Shown piece by piece: positions 1 through 9,424 of a stretch of DNA of 64,000 bases (positions are counted from its first letter, which is position 1; each line of letters opens with the position of its first letter). Under the pieces are notes generated by a model. The model worked only from the letters and a program-made list of their open reading frames with translations. It had not been told where the DNA came from and ran no database searches. The position numbers and the translations under genes are program-made. This stretch comes from Thermoclostridium stercorarium subsp. stercorarium DSM 8532. Its GTDB lineage: Bacteria > Bacillota > Clostridia > DSM-8532. The stretch covers positions 2,021,465 to 2,085,464 of the forward strand of contig NC_020134.1 of NCBI RefSeq assembly GCF_000331995.1, in the 5' to 3' direction.

Positions 1-1755
1 TATCAGGCATTTAATGCGGGAAATGCCACAATGATGGCGGTATTTTTTGACTCGCCTACATCAGCCGACGTTACAATGGACGCAATAAGGGAAATCCGTG
101 CAATATGCGGTAAGCAATGCTTTGTATCGGGTATGTCGGCACTGGTAACCGATCTTAAAGATTTGTGCGAACAACAGGAACCGATCTATGTTACAATAGC
201 CGTAATCCTTGCTTGTGTGGCAATGACCCTGTGTCTTGACAGCTGGCTCATACCCTTTGTTTTTCTTTTTTCCATCGGTATGATGATTATGCTCAATTTT
301 GGAAGCAATTTCTTCCTCGGAGAAATTTCATATGTTACAAAAGCCCTTGCCGCTGTTCTACAGCTGGCTGTTACAATGGACTACTCAATTTTTCTCTGGC
401 ACAGCTACAACGAACAGTGCATGTACTATACCGATAAGAAAGAGGCAATGGCGGTCGCAATAAAAGAAACACTGTCAAGCGTTATAGGCAGCTCAACCAC
501 AACAATAGCAGGTTTCATCGCCCTTTGTTTCATGTCATTTACTATGGGCCGGGATCTCGGCATTGTAATGGCTAAAGGAGTACTTCTTGGCGTTATCGGA
601 AGCGTGACGGTACTGCCCTCACTTATCCTTATACTGGACAAACCGCTGCAGAAAACAAAGCACCGCCCTCTTATTCCAAACCCGGAGAAAATGGAAAACG
701 GCATATTAAAGATATTCCCTGTGTTTCTCATAATTTTTGTGCTTCTTATCCCTCCGGCATATTACGGTTACCGGAAAACCAACAGCGAGGTATATTACGA
801 CATGGGCGAATGCCTGCCTAAGAATATTGATTTTGTCATTGCAAACACAAAACTCCGTGAAACATTTGGAATCGGTTCGACACACATGGTCCTTGTCAGC
901 AGTTCGCTGCCGTCGAAAGATATCCGGGCTATGATAAATGAAATGAAACAGGTGGACGGCGTTAAATATGTCTTTGGCCTTGAATCGGTAATGGGTTCAC
1001 GGATACCTGAGGAAATTTTGCCTGAATCCATTAACTCGGCCATGAAAAGTGACAAATGGAAATTCATGCTTATAAATTCCGAATACAGGGTTGCAAGCGA
1101 CAGCGTAAACGAGCAGATTGACAAGCTGAACGCTATACTGAAAAAGTATGACAGGAACGGCATGCTCATCGGTGAAGCTCCGTGCGTAAAAGACATGATT
1201 GAAGTAACAGACTATGACTTCAAAGTTGTTAATATTTTTTCAATCGTGTCAATATTCGTTATCATCGCATTGGTCACGAAAAGCATATCTCTCCCGTTCA
1301 TACTTATTGTAGTAATCGAGCTCGCAATATTCATTAATCTCGGGCTGCCGCATTATTTCGGGCAAAGCCTGCCGTTTATCGCCCCCATCTGTATCAGTAC
1401 CATTCAGCTGGGTGCGACTGTGGACTATGCAATACTTATGACAACAAGGTATATTTCCGAGCGTACCGGCGGCAAAGACAGGAAACCGGCCGTACTGACT
1501 GCACTCAGAACGTCGGTTCAGTCGGTAATTGTGTCGGGTATGGGATTGTTTGCTGCGACAATCGGTGTTGCGGTATATTCAGACATTGACATTGTAAGCT
1601 CCATGTGCAGACTGCTGGCGCGCGGCGCCATTATAAGCATGCTGATGGTAATTTTCATTCTGCCTGCGCTTTTACTCCTTTGCGATAAATTAATCTGTAA
1701 AACAACATTCGGCATGACAAAAATCTGCGATAGATCGGGGGTTGTCGTCCAATGA
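1..1755 (+). CDS. MMPL-family RND transporter, 5'-truncated by window edge
   Basis: Membrane exporter of the MMPL/RND superfamily, probably moving lipids or other hydrophobic molecules in the cell membrane. The reading frame is open from base 1, so the gene begins upstream and only its last ~585 residues are present. Two hydrophobic blocks, each with several membrane segments, surround a soluble domain (about residues 250-410 of the visible part). Both blocks carry the MMPL-type 'VTMDYSIFLWHSY' and 'GATVDYAILMTTRY' segments in which Asp lies inside a membrane helix, the expected proton-relay position. The stop codon overlaps the next gene's start (ATGA), so the two are translationally coupled. 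The neighbour is a heptad-repeat protein of the type usually paired with MMPL exporters. The substrate cannot be read from sequence. Confidence 0.85.
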   Translation, partial: YQAFNAGNATMMAVFFDSPTSADVTMDAIREIRAICGKQCFVSGMSALVTDLKDLCEQQEPIYVTIAVILACVAMTLCLDSWLIPFVFLFSIGMMIMLNFGSNFFLGEISYVTKALAAVLQLAVTMDYSIFLWHSYNEQCMYYTDKKEAMAVAIKETLSSVIGSSTTTIAGFIALCFMSFTMGRDLGIVMAKGVLLGVIGSVTVLPSLILILDKPLQKTKHRPLIPNPEKMENGILKIFPVFLIIFVLLIPPAYYGYRKTNSEVYYDMGECLPKNIDFVIANTKLRETFGIGSTHMVLVSSSLPSKDIRAMINEMKQVDGVKYVFGLESVMGSRIPEEILPESINSAMKSDKWKFMLINSEYRVASDSVNEQIDKLNAILKKYDRNGMLIGEAPCVKDMIEVTDYDFKVVNIFSIVSIFVIIALVTKSISLPFILIVVIELAIFINLGLPHYFGQSLPFIAPICISTIQLGATVDYAILMTTRYISERTGGKDRKPAVLTALRTSVQSVIVSGMGLFAATIGVAVYSDIDIVSSMCRLLARGAIISMLMVIFILPALLLLCDKLICKTTFGMTKICDRSGVVVQ

Positions 1756-4055
1756 AAGGTAAAGCGTTGAAAATCATATCTTTGTTTCTGTGCACAATTC
1801 TCATTGCAGTCGGAGCGGTTTATTCCGTAGCTTTGAATGACAACGGCAAAACTTCGGAAAACAAGCCGGCGGATATAACTGAAAAAGTACCGGCATCAAC
1901 TGTCCCGGAAAGTGTTTTCAAGGATGAAACGGTATACGTCATAGCCGACGCGAACGGTACGGTACAGAAAATTATCGTCAGTGACTGGCTGAAAAACACG
2001 CTTTCTGCCGACAAAATAAACGATGTAACCGAACTTGAGAATGTGGAAAACATCAAAGGCGATGAAGAATACACGACTGGCGGGAACAACGTCATTGTAT
2101 GGGACGCAAACGGGAAGGACATTTATTACCAGGGTACAACGGAGAAGGAACTGCCGGTTAATCTTACCGTTTCCTATAACCTTGACGGGCAGGCAATATC
2201 ACCTGATGAACTTGCCGGAAAAAGCGGCAAGGTAACCATCCGTTTTGATTATAGAAACAATCAGTATGAAACTGTTAAAATAAACCGCAAGGATGAAAAA
2301 ATTTATGTTCCGTTTGCGGTATTTACGGGTATGATACTGGACAACGACAATTTTTCCAATGTGGAAGTATCAAACGGAAAAGTTATAAACGACGGCGACC
2401 GGACGATAGTAATAGGTTTCGCCTTTCCGGGACTTCAGGAAGACCTCGGGATTGACAGGAATAAATTTGAAATCCCGTCATACGTGGAAATAACAGCCGA
2501 TGCCAGCGATTTTTCCCTCGGGATGACCGTTACTGTTGCAAGCAATGCATTATTTAACAGCATCGACACGGAAAAAATCAATTCAGTATACGATTTAACC
2601 GGTTCAATAACAGAACTCAACAACGCCATGGCACAGCTTCTTGACGGTTCTTCAGCGTTATACGACGGCATTTGTACCCTCCTTGAAAAATCAGGCGAAC
2701 TGGTCAGCGGAATCAATCAGCTTGCCGACGGCGCCTCCAAATTAAAAGACGGGGCAAACGATCTTAACAGCGGCGCAGAGCAGTTATATAATGGAACTGC
2801 GGCGCTGTTGCAGGGGCTTGACACACTCGCGGCAAACAACGATAAATTAAACGACGGAGCCAAAAAGGTTTTTGAAACATTTCTTGCCACTGCCGAGGCG
2901 CAACTGAAGGAAGCAGGCTTTTCGGTTCCTACGCTTACAATCGACAACTACGCATCGGTCCTGAATGAAATTCTTGATTTGCTTGATGAAACAAAACTCT
3001 ACAACCAGGCACTTGAACAGATAACCGCCGCCGTTGAGGAAAATCGTGATTACATTAAATCACAGGTCACCAATGCAGTGCGTGAACAGGTGGAAGCAGG
3101 CGTTACATCAGCGGTCAAAGAACAGGTAACGGCACAGGTTACCGAAACAGTTAAGAATCAGGTACTGACGCAGGTTACCGAAGCTGTCCGCAAAAACGTG
3201 GAAGAACAGGTAATTCTCGCCGCGACGGGAATGAATAAGGCAAAGTATGATGCAGCCGTTTCGGCAGGGCGTATTGACACAGCAACGCAAAACATGATTG
3301 AATCCGCCGTCAATGAAAAAATGGCAGGCGGCGATATCAAGGCATTGATTTCAAAAAACACCGATGAACAAATGCAGAGCAGTAATATTCAGTCGCTGAT
3401 TGCACAGAAAGTCAGTGAACAAATGGAAACCGAGCAGGTTAAAAATATCATAACGGCAAACATCAATTCAAAAATGGCTGAAAACGAAATCCAGGCACTG
3501 ATTGAAGAAAAAACCGAAGAACAAATACAGAAAATTGTTGCCGAAAAAATGGCCGGTGAAGAAGTCCAGTCAAAACTGGCGGCCGCAGCCGAGGGTGTAA
3601 AATCAATAAAATCACTTAAGTCTTCGCTTGACGATTACAATACATTCTACCTCGGGCTCAGAAATTATACCTCAGGTGTCGCTCAGGCTGCCAGCGGTGC
3701 TTCTGAGTTGAGCAAAGGCGCAAGTGATCTTAAAAACGGAACCAAAGTCCTGTATAACGGTGCAGTTGCGCTGTACGACGGTGTAAACGCAATGAAAAAC
3801 AGCGTTCCGGCACTGACAGACGGCATAACACGGCTAAAGGACGGCGCAATGCAGCTTTCGGAGGGACTTTCACAGTTTAACGAAAAAGGGATTCAGAAAC
3901 TTGCTGACAGCGTTGACGACGCAGAAACATTTACAGAAAGGCTGAAAGCAACTGTAAAAGTGTCTAAGAATTACAGGGCTTTTGCCGGAATAAGCGACTG
4001 GATGGACGGGAATGTCAAATTCATTTACAAAACCGCAGAAATAAAGGATAAATAA
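1752..4055 (+). CDS. Secreted heptad-repeat (YhgE/Pip-like) partner of the MMPL transporter
   Basis: 767 residues with an N-terminal membrane anchor or signal (about residues 7-27) and an otherwise soluble extracellular body. It resembles the 'X-X-X-Leu-X-X-Gly heptad' proteins. Such repeats are visible twice: around residues 320-370 (LADGASKLKDGANDLNSGAE) and 630-690 (SGASELSKGASDLKNGTKVL). Between them lies a long predicted coiled coil (about residues 420-620) built from short repeats of the type VTxAVxEQV and KMAxxxIQALI. The start overlaps the MMPL stop by four bases, so the two probably act together, perhaps as a periplasm-like stalk or adaptor in cell-wall or lipid export. There is no C-terminal membrane domain as in full YhgE/Pip. 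The exact role is unknown. Confidence 0.7.
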   Translation: MKGKALKIISLFLCTILIAVGAVYSVALNDNGKTSENKPADITEKVPASTVPESVFKDETVYVIADANGTVQKIIVSDWLKNTLSADKINDVTELENVENIKGDEEYTTGGNNVIVWDANGKDIYYQGTTEKELPVNLTVSYNLDGQAISPDELAGKSGKVTIRFDYRNNQYETVKINRKDEKIYVPFAVFTGMILDNDNFSNVEVSNGKVINDGDRTIVIGFAFPGLQEDLGIDRNKFEIPSYVEITADASDFSLGMTVTVASNALFNSIDTEKINSVYDLTGSITELNNAMAQLLDGSSALYDGICTLLEKSGELVSGINQLADGASKLKDGANDLNSGAEQLYNGTAALLQGLDTLAANNDKLNDGAKKVFETFLATAEAQLKEAGFSVPTLTIDNYASVLNEILDLLDETKLYNQALEQITAAVEENRDYIKSQVTNAVREQVEAGVTSAVKEQVTAQVTETVKNQVLTQVTEAVRKNVEEQVILAATGMNKAKYDAAVSAGRIDTATQNMIESAVNEKMAGGDIKALISKNTDEQMQSSNIQSLIAQKVSEQMETEQVKNIITANINSKMAENEIQALIEEKTEEQIQKIVAEKMAGEEVQSKLAAAAEGVKSIKSLKSSLDDYNTFYLGLRNYTSGVAQAASGASELSKGASDLKNGTKVLYNGAVALYDGVNAMKNSVPALTDGITRLKDGAMQLSEGLSQFNEKGIQKLADSVDDAETFTERLKATVKVSKNYRAFAGISDWMDGNVKFIYKTAEIKDK

Positions 4056-4078
4056 ATCATTTCCTGATAAATGCACCG

Positions 4079-4107
4079 CACCCGGCCGGGTTGGCCGGGT
4101 GTTTTTT
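4079..4107 (+). terminator. Rho-independent terminator of the MMPL operon
   Basis: A perfect nine-base stem (CACCCGGCC / GGCCGGGTG) with a five-base loop is followed by six T. It lies 24 bases after the stop of the heptad-repeat gene. The minus-strand side has no T run, so it serves the plus strand only. Confidence 0.9.
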
Positions 4108-4146
4108 ATGTAACTGCGCCTAAAGGAAACTTATTTACAAAAATGG

Positions 4147-7100
4147 TTATGAAGGCATCTTTATAATGACGGCCGTCAAAGGTTCAAGGGTAATTGAATC
4201 AGGGGTCAGCTCAAACCCCGATCTTTCAGTTACTTCATCCACTCCGGCCTCATCATTGTCCACGACTACAACACCTCTTGTCAAATCCTCATTTAAAGTC
4301 AGTTTCCTTACTTCTGAATCGGCGTTTACAAATACGTAATAAACCCCTGTGCCATCGGTGGACCGGCACTTATATGCTATCACCAGATCTTTTCTCCGAA
4401 TTTCAGGCGCATCAATCAACGTAACATTTGAATCAACCAGCTTTTTCGTTCCAAGCCTGAAGGCATTGGTGGATCTGCGAAGCGCAATCAGGCCCGCGGT
4501 ATACTTCCTTGTTACGCTGTTCACGGGGTACTTTTCGGCGTCTGTTGCTTTAGCCCAGTCAAACATGTTAATGGCGTCGCTTGAATTGTATGAATCGTCA
4601 ATTAAGTACCCAATCACGTTTCCGTAGACGTCTTTATGCTCTGTGTATTTGCCCTGAGGCACTCCTTTCCCCAACCACCGCTTTGTACGCCCGTATTCCT
4701 GCCCCGCATGCAGGAACGCCGTTCCCTGTGAAGTAAGTACTAAAACATTTCCAAGCCTGATTCGTTTGTGAATTTCAAGGTCGTTTTCAGGCTTTGAGGG
4801 ATCCTTTTTTATCGACAACGCTATAACGTCATATAAAGTAAGATTATCGTGACACTCGATGTATTGCACCACGTCTCCGGGATTATCGGCTTTCACATTG
4901 CCCGGCTGTCCCTTGATATTATTGAATATGGTCTGTATATCCCTTGCCCCGCCGGTGATAAATCTTGGCTCACCTTCGTGGCCAAAGCCCGATTTCAGTT
5001 CATTTCTTATTTCATCCGAAAATACGCCCACATCATCGGTTTTGTCCATCCAGTCCTGATCGGCGCCCTTGCCGGCCAGTTCAGGATCGGCCAGATGTCC
5101 TGAAAAAGTTCTCCATCCTTCGCCTATGAACAACGCGTTCGGATTTATTTTTTTGGCTTCATTATAAGCATTCTGTATCGCCTCGTACGTGGCATCGCCC
5201 ATCATGTCAAACCTCATTCCGTCAATTTTGTATTCGCTGAACCAATACTTTACGGAATCCGTCATTAATTTTTCGGCCATTTTGCGGTTTGTCGCAAGGT
5301 TGTTCCCAAATCCGCCCACTAACTTGCCTGTTTCATCCTTCCAGAAATAGTAATCGGGCACAATATCGTCTAACAGGCTTGCCTTGGCCATGTGGGTATA
5401 CACAACATCAAGAATTACTCCCATACCCTTTTCATGGATTGCGTTAATCAGTTCTTTTAATTCCCTTATCCTCAATTCGGGATCATTGGGATTTTCTGAA
5501 TACGCCCCGTCAGACGAGAAATAGTTGTGGGGATCATATCCCCAGTTATAGTTGCTGCACTTTGTGGAATATTCCAGCTCCCTTTCGCCCATTGCGGCTT
5601 CATCGCCGTAATACCACGCCATGACGGGAAGCAGCTGAATATGGGTAACGCCAAGGGATTTTATATAGTCAAGTTTGTCAATAAAAGCCCTGTATGTACC
5701 CCATCTCGCGTTTAAGTCGCTTTCAATGGAAGGATCGGATGTAAAGTCCCTTATATGTACCTCCCAGATGATGGCATCCTCGCGCTTTTCAAATCCTTCA
5801 ATATCAGCGCTTACGAATTTTTCCGGATTGGTCCTGCTTAAGTCAACAATTGCGGCCTTTCCGACGGTATCGCCGTCAGGCCCGGGATTCCCCCTCGCAT
5901 CGACCCGGAACGCTGCCATCGATTTTGCGTAAGGGTCCAGCACCTTCTTTGTAACACCGTAGTTTGTCACTTCATACTGGTAGTAATATCCTCTCAAATC
6001 ATCCACACCGTCGAAATCTTCAGGCTTTGCCAGCACCGACCAGACTCCCTTGTCTCCGCGGGTAAGTTCCAGGCTCCCGATTAACCGCGCGGGATCTTTC
6101 TTATCAAAAAAATTCGCAACAACCTTCGATGCCGTCGGCGCCCACAACTTAAGCAACGCCTTCCCGTTAATATATGTAGCCCCGAGATCATCTCCGTCGT
6201 AGTAATACAAGGCATCTATCAGTCGCCAGCTGTACCTGGCGGAAATGCTCTTCCCATTATAGGAAACCTTCAGCGGAAGTTTATTCAAATCAAAATTTGC
6301 AGTTGCCAGAACGGTATCCCCTGTTATTTCTATTTTTTCAATTCCTATCGGATTGCTTTCATTGTCAAAAATGCGTATTTCTTTTCTCAAGGTTTCGCAA
6401 TCCAATCCGTCGGTTGCGGCAAACTTAATCCGGATTTCGTTTACAGCCGCAAGTTCGGCGGCTACAATTTCATATGGTGTTTCCCAATAAGGCGAAACAT
6501 ATACTGTATCATCGTTTTCCCTAATCCATATGTGGTTATATTTATGAAGCAGACTGAAATTTTTGTCTCCACCGTCTTTTTGACCATTTTCGCGGTTCAC
6601 TACAACCATCCCTATATTCCTCGCATTCTCTTTAAGCTGAATATCAAGATATGCCCCGTAACGATCCACCATGGCATTTGAAAACATTTCAATGTCCGAA
6701 GGCCTTTTTCCGTTTTCTCCGGAAGTTTTCATAACATCACCCCATATCCGTAATCCCCATTGTTCATAATTATTGTCCTGTCTCAGATAATGAACTCTGA
6801 CGGTGTTTTTGGGCAAATCTACCGGCTCGTACTTAAATACTTCGTCAGAGCCTTGTTTTATCCATATTTCATTTATTTTTGGATTAGAAATTACAAAAAT
6901 TTTGTCTCCCCCGTCCTTGCCAGCATCACCTCTGTTCCTGTCCACGACAAGAAACCCTATTCTCTTTGCGTTCTCTTTCAGTTCAATGTCCAGGTATACA
7001 CCGTAATTGTCTCTTTGTCCGGGATCAAAAGGTATCGCACCGACAGGCCAGTTTGTTGAAGGGTTTGCCACATCCTCCCATATCCACAGGCCATATCCGT

Positions 7101-9063
7101 CATAATCGCCATTTGGCCTGTTGTAATGGATTCTTATATGTCCTTCCGGTACCGGGAGAATGCCTGTTGAAGCGGTATGCGTTGTGAGAACAGCAGTTCC
7201 GCCGTATGTATTTCCGGGTATGGATATGACTATTTTACCGTTTTTCACCGTATATGTAACGTCGTTGTACTCATCCCTGAACACCGATCCGTCGGGCGCC
7301 GAAACGGCTATTTCAACATTATCTGCGGGTTCGTGCTTGACATTTAACGCCACATAGATTTCCTTATCCCCGTAAGCCCTTTTTACAACCAGATATCCTT
7401 CATTGTCGCCGCCCGCGGCTTTAACCGTGCTTCCTCTGGAAAACACCTTGGAATATTTGGCTCTGATATTCAGAAGTTTTTTATAATGATTAAGGAAGTC
7501 CTGCATCTCAGGGTTATTCTCAATTTCATCCCACGGCATTACGTACCTGTTGTCGTAGTACGGGTAATTGCTTTCACCGGAAAGCCCAAGTTCTTCGCCG
7601 TAGTATATGACAGGCTGGCCTTTTGAAGTAATCTGAAGCGCCGCAGCGACCTTCATCTTGCCCTTGTCGCCTTTTAGCCTTACTTTAAGGAACCCGTCTT
7701 CGTCATGACTGCTCAGAAACTGCCCAAGAGTGGCCGTGTTATCCATTATTTCGTCCCGTTTCTGAAGATATTGAAAAGCCTCGTCAATTTTCCCGTTAAC
7801 AAATTTGAAAGCCACATCCTTGAATTCAAAATCCAGCAGGGAATCCATCTGCCCCGACCTGAGCTGGCCGGCGGTATTGTTTATTCCCGCGCCATACCAT
7901 TCGCCTATCAGTTTGAAATCAGGCTTAATCAGTGTCAACGCATTCTTAAATGCTTTCCATGTGGTATTGTCAACATGCTTGACGGTATCCACCCTGAAAA
8001 AGTCGATGGTATTTCCTTTTTCGGTTCTGGCTTTCTCGAGCCATTTTACCTGCCATTCGATTAGTTTGTTTCTCACCTGTGCGTCTTCAGTCCTGAAATC
8101 AGGCAGCCCGCTGAGCTCGTTTTTTACATACCCGCCTTCGTTTACGGTACGGAACATTCCCGCAAACCTCATACGATCTTCATATGTAGGATATCCCGGT
8201 ATGTCATAGAACTCATCGGTTTCTTTAAGCCCATATCCCGCATGGTTCAAGACCACATCCACCATAATCTTTATTCCTCTGTCATGGGCTTCATCAATCA
8301 GTTTTTTAAATGTCTCAAGATCACCAAACTGTTTTTCCGTTTCCTCAAAATTTTTAGCCCAGTAGCCATGATAGGCATAATAAGATATGTTTTTATCGGT
8401 CGGCAGTCCATAGTCGATATTGTCAACTATCGGCGAAATCCAGATTGTATTTATTCCGAGTTCTTTTAAATAATCCAGTTTGTCAATAATCCCCTGGAAG
8501 TCACCGCCGTAATATGCCCCCGGATTTTCTTTGCTGTAGCTTTCACCGTAGAGGTTATTGTTGGACTTATCACCGTCACTGAAGCGGTCGGTCAGAAGAA
8601 AATATATCCTTGCCTCATCCCAGTCAAAATCCGTGTTATCCTCATATACTCTCTTCTCCACTTCCAGAGTTGCCGTATGGAAATGGCGGTTGCCGTATTC
8701 GTCGGTCACCGTAATGGGAATTTCCTTTATTCCTGGTTCAATATCATACCTTACCGCAACGGTCAGGGCATTGAGTTCCGGATCAATATACGTCACTGGA
8801 TTCCCGCCCAACTGAGACAAATCGGCATATATTTCCTTAACCGTCCCCTGACTGAGCTTTATTTCCAGCATAAGTACCGCATTTTCATTAAATGTAATCC
8901 GGTCGGGGTAAACCTTTGAAGTGATTAGGACCGTGCTTTGGTTTTCGGTAACCGATGCCCCGGCGCCGATTTTTAACACCGGCGGCAGCACAAATTTCAG
9001 AAGAACAACCAGTACTAACGATACCACTAAAAATAAAACCGCTTTTTTGGGACCTGCTTTCAT
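4147..9063 (-). CDS. Extracellular amylase-pullulanase with two GH13 catalytic domains
   Basis: A 1638-residue secreted or membrane-anchored enzyme that cuts alpha-1,4 and alpha-1,6 bonds in starch, pullulan or glycogen. Order: Lys-rich N-terminus and hydrophobic signal/anchor (residues 6-35); a beta-rich domain; first GH13 domain (about 145-630) with VDVVLNH, FFRVDTVKH (nucleophile Asp), IGEWYG (acid Glu) and SSHDED; two CBM41-like starch-binding modules (about 640-740 and 750-850); an Ig-like stretch; a CBM48-like module (about 955-1060); and a type I pullulanase GH13_14 domain (about 1095-1638) with the signature YNWGYDP, then GMRFDMMGD, FIGEGW and ECHDN. Both active sites look intact. A GGAGGG ribosome-binding site precedes the ATG. 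It is transcribed alone; LacI-type palindromes upstream suggest maltodextrin control (inference). Confidence 0.93.
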   Translation of the reverse strand: MKAGPKKAVLFLVVSLVLVVLLKFVLPPVLKIGAGASVTENQSTVLITSKVYPDRITFNENAVLMLEIKLSQGTVKEIYADLSQLGGNPVTYIDPELNALTVAVRYDIEPGIKEIPITVTDEYGNRHFHTATLEVEKRVYEDNTDFDWDEARIYFLLTDRFSDGDKSNNNLYGESYSKENPGAYYGGDFQGIIDKLDYLKELGINTIWISPIVDNIDYGLPTDKNISYYAYHGYWAKNFEETEKQFGDLETFKKLIDEAHDRGIKIMVDVVLNHAGYGLKETDEFYDIPGYPTYEDRMRFAGMFRTVNEGGYVKNELSGLPDFRTEDAQVRNKLIEWQVKWLEKARTEKGNTIDFFRVDTVKHVDNTTWKAFKNALTLIKPDFKLIGEWYGAGINNTAGQLRSGQMDSLLDFEFKDVAFKFVNGKIDEAFQYLQKRDEIMDNTATLGQFLSSHDEDGFLKVRLKGDKGKMKVAAALQITSKGQPVIYYGEELGLSGESNYPYYDNRYVMPWDEIENNPEMQDFLNHYKKLLNIRAKYSKVFSRGSTVKAAGGDNEGYLVVKRAYGDKEIYVALNVKHEPADNVEIAVSAPDGSVFRDEYNDVTYTVKNGKIVISIPGNTYGGTAVLTTHTASTGILPVPEGHIRIHYNRPNGDYDGYGLWIWEDVANPSTNWPVGAIPFDPGQRDNYGVYLDIELKENAKRIGFLVVDRNRGDAGKDGGDKIFVISNPKINEIWIKQGSDEVFKYEPVDLPKNTVRVHYLRQDNNYEQWGLRIWGDVMKTSGENGKRPSDIEMFSNAMVDRYGAYLDIQLKENARNIGMVVVNRENGQKDGGDKNFSLLHKYNHIWIRENDDTVYVSPYWETPYEIVAAELAAVNEIRIKFAATDGLDCETLRKEIRIFDNESNPIGIEKIEITGDTVLATANFDLNKLPLKVSYNGKSISARYSWRLIDALYYYDGDDLGATYINGKALLKLWAPTASKVVANFFDKKDPARLIGSLELTRGDKGVWSVLAKPEDFDGVDDLRGYYYQYEVTNYGVTKKVLDPYAKSMAAFRVDARGNPGPDGDTVGKAAIVDLSRTNPEKFVSADIEGFEKREDAIIWEVHIRDFTSDPSIESDLNARWGTYRAFIDKLDYIKSLGVTHIQLLPVMAWYYGDEAAMGERELEYSTKCSNYNWGYDPHNYFSSDGAYSENPNDPELRIRELKELINAIHEKGMGVILDVVYTHMAKASLLDDIVPDYYFWKDETGKLVGGFGNNLATNRKMAEKLMTDSVKYWFSEYKIDGMRFDMMGDATYEAIQNAYNEAKKINPNALFIGEGWRTFSGHLADPELAGKGADQDWMDKTDDVGVFSDEIRNELKSGFGHEGEPRFITGGARDIQTIFNNIKGQPGNVKADNPGDVVQYIECHDNLTLYDVIALSIKKDPSKPENDLEIHKRIRLGNVLVLTSQGTAFLHAGQEYGRTKRWLGKGVPQGKYTEHKDVYGNVIGYLIDDSYNSSDAINMFDWAKATDAEKYPVNSVTRKYTAGLIALRRSTNAFRLGTKKLVDSNVTLIDAPEIRRKDLVIAYKCRSTDGTGVYYVFVNADSEVRKLTLNEDLTRGVVVVDNDEAGVDEVTERSGFELTPDSITLEPLTAVIIKMPS

Positions 9064-9134
9064 CCCGGACCCTCCAATGGCTTATATTACCATCTTAAAA
9101 AAAATCATTGCGGCCGGTGCCCCGTTGTTGTCAT

Positions 9135-9146
9135 GCAAGCGATTGT
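9135..9146. promoter_or_regulatory. LacI-family-like operator (imperfect), upstream of amylase-pullulanase
   Basis: GCAAGCGATTGT differs at two positions from the perfect palindrome GCAATCGATTGC found about 175 bases further upstream of the same gene. It lies 72 bases before the amylase-pullulanase start. The form resembles operators of LacI-family sugar regulators such as MalR or CcpA. No regulator gene for it is in the window. Confidence 0.5.
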
Positions 9147-9311
9147 GCAAACTATACAAAAATTACCTTCAATGGGTTTTATCGCATAATAATATTACCA
9201 TATTTGTGACAATTGTGCAATACCTGTATGTTTATTTTAATAAAAAATGTATACTCTTAACAATAATGATAAATAAATAAAAAAATTGGCAATATAAAAT
9301 TCATTTTTTGC

Positions 9312-9323
9312 GCAATCGATTGC
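9312..9323. promoter_or_regulatory. LacI-family-like operator, perfect palindrome
   Basis: GCAATCGATTGC is a perfect twelve-base palindrome with a central CG, the hallmark of LacI/GalR-family operators. It lies in the 350-base gap between the amylase-pullulanase gene and rlmA. With the similar site at 9135-9146 it could allow DNA looping. Apart from these sites the gap is AT-rich and I see no gene in it. Confidence 0.55.
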
Positions 9324-9408
9324 AATAATATTAAAGTTATCCTTCATATATAATGGCGATATAATTTTAAAAATATCATGTGCCATTACCTTCAACCCCA
9401 TTAAATAA

Positions 9409-9424
9409 GCGCTTTTACAAGCGC
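9409..9424 (-). terminator. Weak hairpin overlapping the rlmA stop codon
   Basis: A six-base stem GCGCTT / AAGCGC with a four-base loop contains the stop codon of rlmA. It is followed on the minus strand by the T-rich stretch TTATTTAAT. The tract is poor, so termination here is uncertain. Confidence 0.35.
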
